From positions 1-8,250 of the forward strand of contig NZ_CAMLGT010000174.1 of the NCBI RefSeq assembly GCF_946479605.1: a DNA stretch of 8,250 nt, written 5' to 3'. A program made the position numbers and the translations under genes. Positions within the stretch are counted from its first letter, which is position 1; the number at the start of each line of letters is the position of its first letter. The DNA is from an uncultured Lacibacter sp. GTDB lineage: Bacteria; Bacteroidota; Bacteroidia; Chitinophagales; Chitinophagaceae. This document shows, one piece after another, positions 6,567 through 8,250 of the stretch. The notes under the pieces were generated by a model. The model did no database searches, was not told the origin of the DNA, and worked only from the letters and a program-made list of their open reading frames with translations.

Positions 6567-6590
6567 AGATGAAGGTTTATCAAAATGCAA

Positions 6591-6621
6591 CAAATATTAC
6601 ACCTTCAATCGTTACAGAAAC
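6591..6621 (-). promoter_or_regulatory. Possible promoter of the lipocalin-like gene
   Basis: Read on the minus strand, AATATTTG (6598-6591) matches TAnnTTTG with one mismatch, and a TTTC lies 18 bases upstream of it. The spacing is near the Bacteroidetes norm. It lies about 25 bases before the ATG at 6566, and its presence supports that start over the upstream ATG at 6593, which would fall inside the -7 box. Confidence 0.3.
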
Positions 6622-6660
6622 ATTAAAACAAATTCATTTCATTCAACAGGTTGTTAAATA

Positions 6661-6680
6661 ATGCATGGTTGCTCATGCAT
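6661..6680. repeat. 7-bp-stem inverted repeat in the divergent spacer
   Basis: ATGCATG (6661-6667) and CATGCAT (6674-6680) are perfect complements around a 6-base loop. No T run follows on either strand, so it is unlike an intrinsic terminator; it may be a protein-binding site or an RNA hairpin in the leader of the gene at 6753. Confidence 0.35.
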
Positions 6681-6703
6681 CAGGATAATTGTTTTACCTT
6701 ACC

Positions 6704-6719
6704 TGTTGCAATTGCAACA
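6704..6719. promoter_or_regulatory. 16-bp perfect palindrome, candidate operator
   Basis: TGTTGCAATTGCAACA is a perfect, uninterrupted palindrome 33 bases before the ATG at 6753, in the 186-base spacer between two divergent genes. Its length and position suit a dimeric regulator acting on the + strand gene, or on both. No adjacent gene in the window encodes an obvious regulator for it. Confidence 0.45.
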
Positions 6720-6752
6720 AGACTACCGTTGTTGATCTTAAATTGTTGTGCC

Positions 6753-7094
6753 ATGAAAAAGTTACTCCCTTTCATTTTCCTTTTATGCACGCACCTGGGC
6801 TTTGGTCAGTACATAAAAGGTAAAACCGAAAACTTTAAGGACCGGTCAAAATCTGTTTCCTTTACTACTGTTGTAGATATTCAACAGGCAACAAAAGAAG
6901 GAATTTATATGGAAGGCTATGTGGTACACATCAGCTTCGATAAGATAAAAACCCTACATGGTAAAAAAGTAAAAGTCACCGGAAAAGCAACCGTCGTAAA
7001 AGGTTTAAAACAGGACTACGGAAAGGAAGAAAAGCAAGGGCGTTATGAAGAAACAAAACATTTATTCTCTCCCGTTATTACAATCCTGAAGTGA
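6753..7094 (+). CDS. Small secreted protein with possible OB-fold
   Basis: 113 residues and no function I can name. ATG 6753 is chosen because a clean signal peptide follows (MKKLLPFIFLLCTHLGFG, cut likely before Q19). Upstream codons in this frame begin at a TTG and read through spacer sequence unlike a protein. The mature part has strand-like runs, with YMEGYVVHIS (52-61) and GKKVKVTGKATVVKG (70-84), and ends in TKHLFSPVITILK. The 'G-(K)-x-V-x-V-x-G-x-x-x-V-V-K-G' pattern is what I associate with small OB-fold periplasmic or surface proteins in Bacteroidota, but this is a resemblance, not a domain hit. Expected location is the periplasm or outside the cell. A 16-bp palindrome lies just upstream. 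Confidence 0.7.
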   Translation: MKKLLPFIFLLCTHLGFGQYIKGKTENFKDRSKSVSFTTVVDIQQATKEGIYMEGYVVHISFDKIKTLHGKKVKVTGKATVVKGLKQDYGKEEKQGRYEETKHLFSPVITILK

Positions 7095-7169
7095 TGGTGA
7101 TTCTGCAAACATCATACATAACAACCGGATAAATTCAAGTAACTTCCTCACAAAATCAAGCTGAAATTT

Positions 7170-7649
7170 GTGGCAACGTTCAAATCTGCTATTGACAAGA
7201 TCGGTATCAATCCATTTGTATTTGTACCGGAAAAAATACTTGCAGTTGTTTTGCTAAAAGCAGGAAAAGAAAAAGGCCCCATCCCCATTAAAGGTTTCAT
7301 TAACAAACAACCCTATCAGCAAACGTTGGTAAAGTATGCCGGGCATTGGCGTTTATACATCAACACTGTTATGCTGAAGGATTCACCCAAACGCATCGGC
7401 GAAACAATCACCATCAGTATTGAGTACGATCCGACCGACAGAAAACTGGAGATGCATCCGGCACTTGCAAAAGCATTGGCAAAGAACAAAACAGCAAAAG
7501 AACATTTTAAACAACTGCCACCCTCCCGCCAACAGGAGATCATCCGGTACATTTCAAATTTAAAAACGGAAGAAAGTGTTGATCGGAATATTACAAAAGC
7601 GATTGCTTTTCTGAACGGTAACGGAAGCTTTGCCGGACGGCAGACATAA
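7170..7649 (+). CDS. DUF1905 + YdeI/OmdA-like protein (start codon uncertain)
   Basis: 159 residues from GTG 7170. The N-terminal domain (~1-95) matches DUF1905: GINPFVFVPEKIL, then GPIPIKGFINKQPYQQTLVK and GHWRLYINTVMLKDSPKRIG, ETITISIEYDP. The C-terminal part (~96-150: HPALAKALAKNKTAKEHFKQ, LPPSRQQEIIRYISNLKTEE, SVDRNITKAIAFLNG) is the YdeI / OmpD-associated (OmdA) domain, sometimes called bacteriocin-protection. There is no signal peptide, so it should be cytoplasmic; the biochemical role of the family is not settled. No ATG exists between the in-frame stop at 7140-7142 and the conserved region. Family members tend to start M-K-F-x-A-T, which would match CTG 7161 (L-K-F-V-A-T), so the true start may be CTG, adding three residues. 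A 75-base gap separates it from the gene before. Confidence 0.85.
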   Translation: MATFKSAIDKIGINPFVFVPEKILAVVLLKAGKEKGPIPIKGFINKQPYQQTLVKYAGHWRLYINTVMLKDSPKRIGETITISIEYDPTDRKLEMHPALAKALAKNKTAKEHFKQLPPSRQQEIIRYISNLKTEESVDRNITKAIAFLNGNGSFAGRQT

Positions 7650-7709
7650 TAAACTTCCACTCACCTCCAACTGCATAACAACTGCCGATTTTTTTGTACT
7701 TTTTACTTT

Positions 7710-8250
7710 ATGAAACGAAGTGATTTTTTACAAACATCAGCTGCTCTTATTGGCAGCAGCTTACTGCCATCAAGCAGCAATGCAACAGAAACAAAAACCG
7801 GTAAGATCCGTTTTGCTTTTGTTACCGATATTCATGTAAAGCCGGATGCTGTTGCTGAAGCTGGTATGACAAAAGCATTTCATCATGTACAATCGTTAAA
7901 AACAAAAGTTGATTTTATTATCAATGGTGGTGATTCCATTATGGATTCGCTGGATGCAGATAAACAAAAAACCAAAACGCAATGGGATCTTTTTCATTCT
8001 ATTCTGAAAAAGGAAAACAGCTTGCCCATTTATCACTGCATCGGCAATCATGATGTGTGGGGATGGTTTGTCAAGAATGATCGTCCGGAAGCAGATAAAT
8101 TATACGGCAAGCAGTGGGCAGTTGAAACACTGGCTTTACCTAAACGTTATTACAGCTTTACAAAAAACAAATGGCATTTTATTGTGCTCGATAGCACGCA
8201 ACTAAATCCTGCCGGCGGTTATATTGCTTATATTGATCCTGAACAAATGG
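7710..8250 (+). CDS. Exported calcineurin-like metallophosphoesterase, 3' end missing
   Basis: The frame is open from ATG 7710 to the window end (180 codons). The N-terminus MKRSDFLQTSAALIGSSLLP looks like a Tat-type leader (compare S/T-RRxFLK) but has Lys-Arg in place of Arg-Arg, so it may use Sec or a tolerant Tat route; cleavage may fall near NA/T26. The metal-binding blocks follow in order: TDIHV (D40, H42), NGGDS (G74-D75) and IGNHDV (G112-N113-H114-D115), then a core strand HFIVLDSTQ. These ligate a two-metal centre that hydrolyses phosphomono- or diesters. The C-terminal His motifs lie beyond the window, so the substrate class cannot be told. It starts 60 bases after the YdeI-like gene; the T-rich stretch 7689-7709 just before it has no clear promoter match. 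Confidence 0.9.
   Translation, partial: MKRSDFLQTSAALIGSSLLPSSSNATETKTGKIRFAFVTDIHVKPDAVAEAGMTKAFHHVQSLKTKVDFIINGGDSIMDSLDADKQKTKTQWDLFHSILKKENSLPIYHCIGNHDVWGWFVKNDRPEADKLYGKQWAVETLALPKRYYSFTKNKWHFIVLDSTQLNPAGGYIAYIDPEQM

Noticed and set aside
6651..6752. A 34-codon N-terminal extension (from TTG) of the small secreted protein.
   Set aside because: It would bury the signal peptide that begins at ATG 6753 and run through the hairpin and the palindrome.
1..8250. A search by eye for CRISPR arrays, tRNA/rRNA genes, insertion sequences and defence or toxin-antitoxin genes.
   Set aside because: No regularly spaced repeats, cloverleaf patterns, transposase motifs or toxin-antitoxin pairs were seen; the YdeI-like 'bacteriocin-protection' label alone does not make a defence system.

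Overview
The window looks like an ordinary chromosomal stretch from a Bacteroidota bacterium, most likely family Chitinophagaceae. The grounds are the order parB - DUF5683 - dapB, short '...AQ' signal peptides, a TPR-type HisKA_3 sensor kinase, a promoter of the Bacteroidetes type (TTTG / TAnnTTTG), and the general lack of Shine-Dalgarno sites. The genus call is not secure. I see no transposase, integrase, phage gene, CRISPR array, tRNA or rRNA, and no clear sign of recent transfer.

Region 1 (1-1957, all +): the 3' part of a ParB partition protein, a DUF5683 membrane protein starting 3 bases later, and dapB (4-hydroxy-tetrahydrodipicolinate reductase). This links chromosome segregation to the diaminopimelate/lysine branch that feeds peptidoglycan. 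I recall the order as common in Bacteroidota, often near the replication origin.

Region 2 (1958-4750, +): a 159-base spacer carrying four copies of a CTGTTC/GAACAG hexamer, then a two-component pair. The sensor kinase has a signal peptide, a periplasmic TPR domain, one internal membrane helix and HisKA_3 plus HATPase_c domains. The partner is a NarL/LuxR-type response regulator. Facing it on the minus strand, with interlocked stop codons, is a small secreted beta-barrel-like outer membrane protein (4747-5253).

Region 3 (5254-6105, +): a clear Bacteroidetes promoter drives an Rrf2-family regulator with a C-terminal Cys/His cluster. Its stop codon overlaps the start codon of an acylphosphatase gene, so the two are probably translationally coupled. 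An imperfect dyad over the -7 box could be an autoregulatory operator.

Region 4 (6106-8250): a lipocalin-like lipoprotein on the minus strand, then a 186-base divergent spacer with a 16-bp perfect palindrome and a separate 7-bp-stem hairpin. These are followed by a small secreted protein with a possible OB-fold, a DUF1905/YdeI-OmdA protein whose true start may be a CTG codon, and the 5' part of an exported calcineurin-like metallophosphoesterase that runs off the window.

I did not find a convincing undescribed multi-gene system. The most checkable new points are the Rrf2-acylphosphatase coupling with its candidate operator, the palindrome in the divergent spacer, the hexamer cluster before the kinase gene and the non-standard start of the YdeI-like gene. 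No gene-free stretch exceeds 300 bases.
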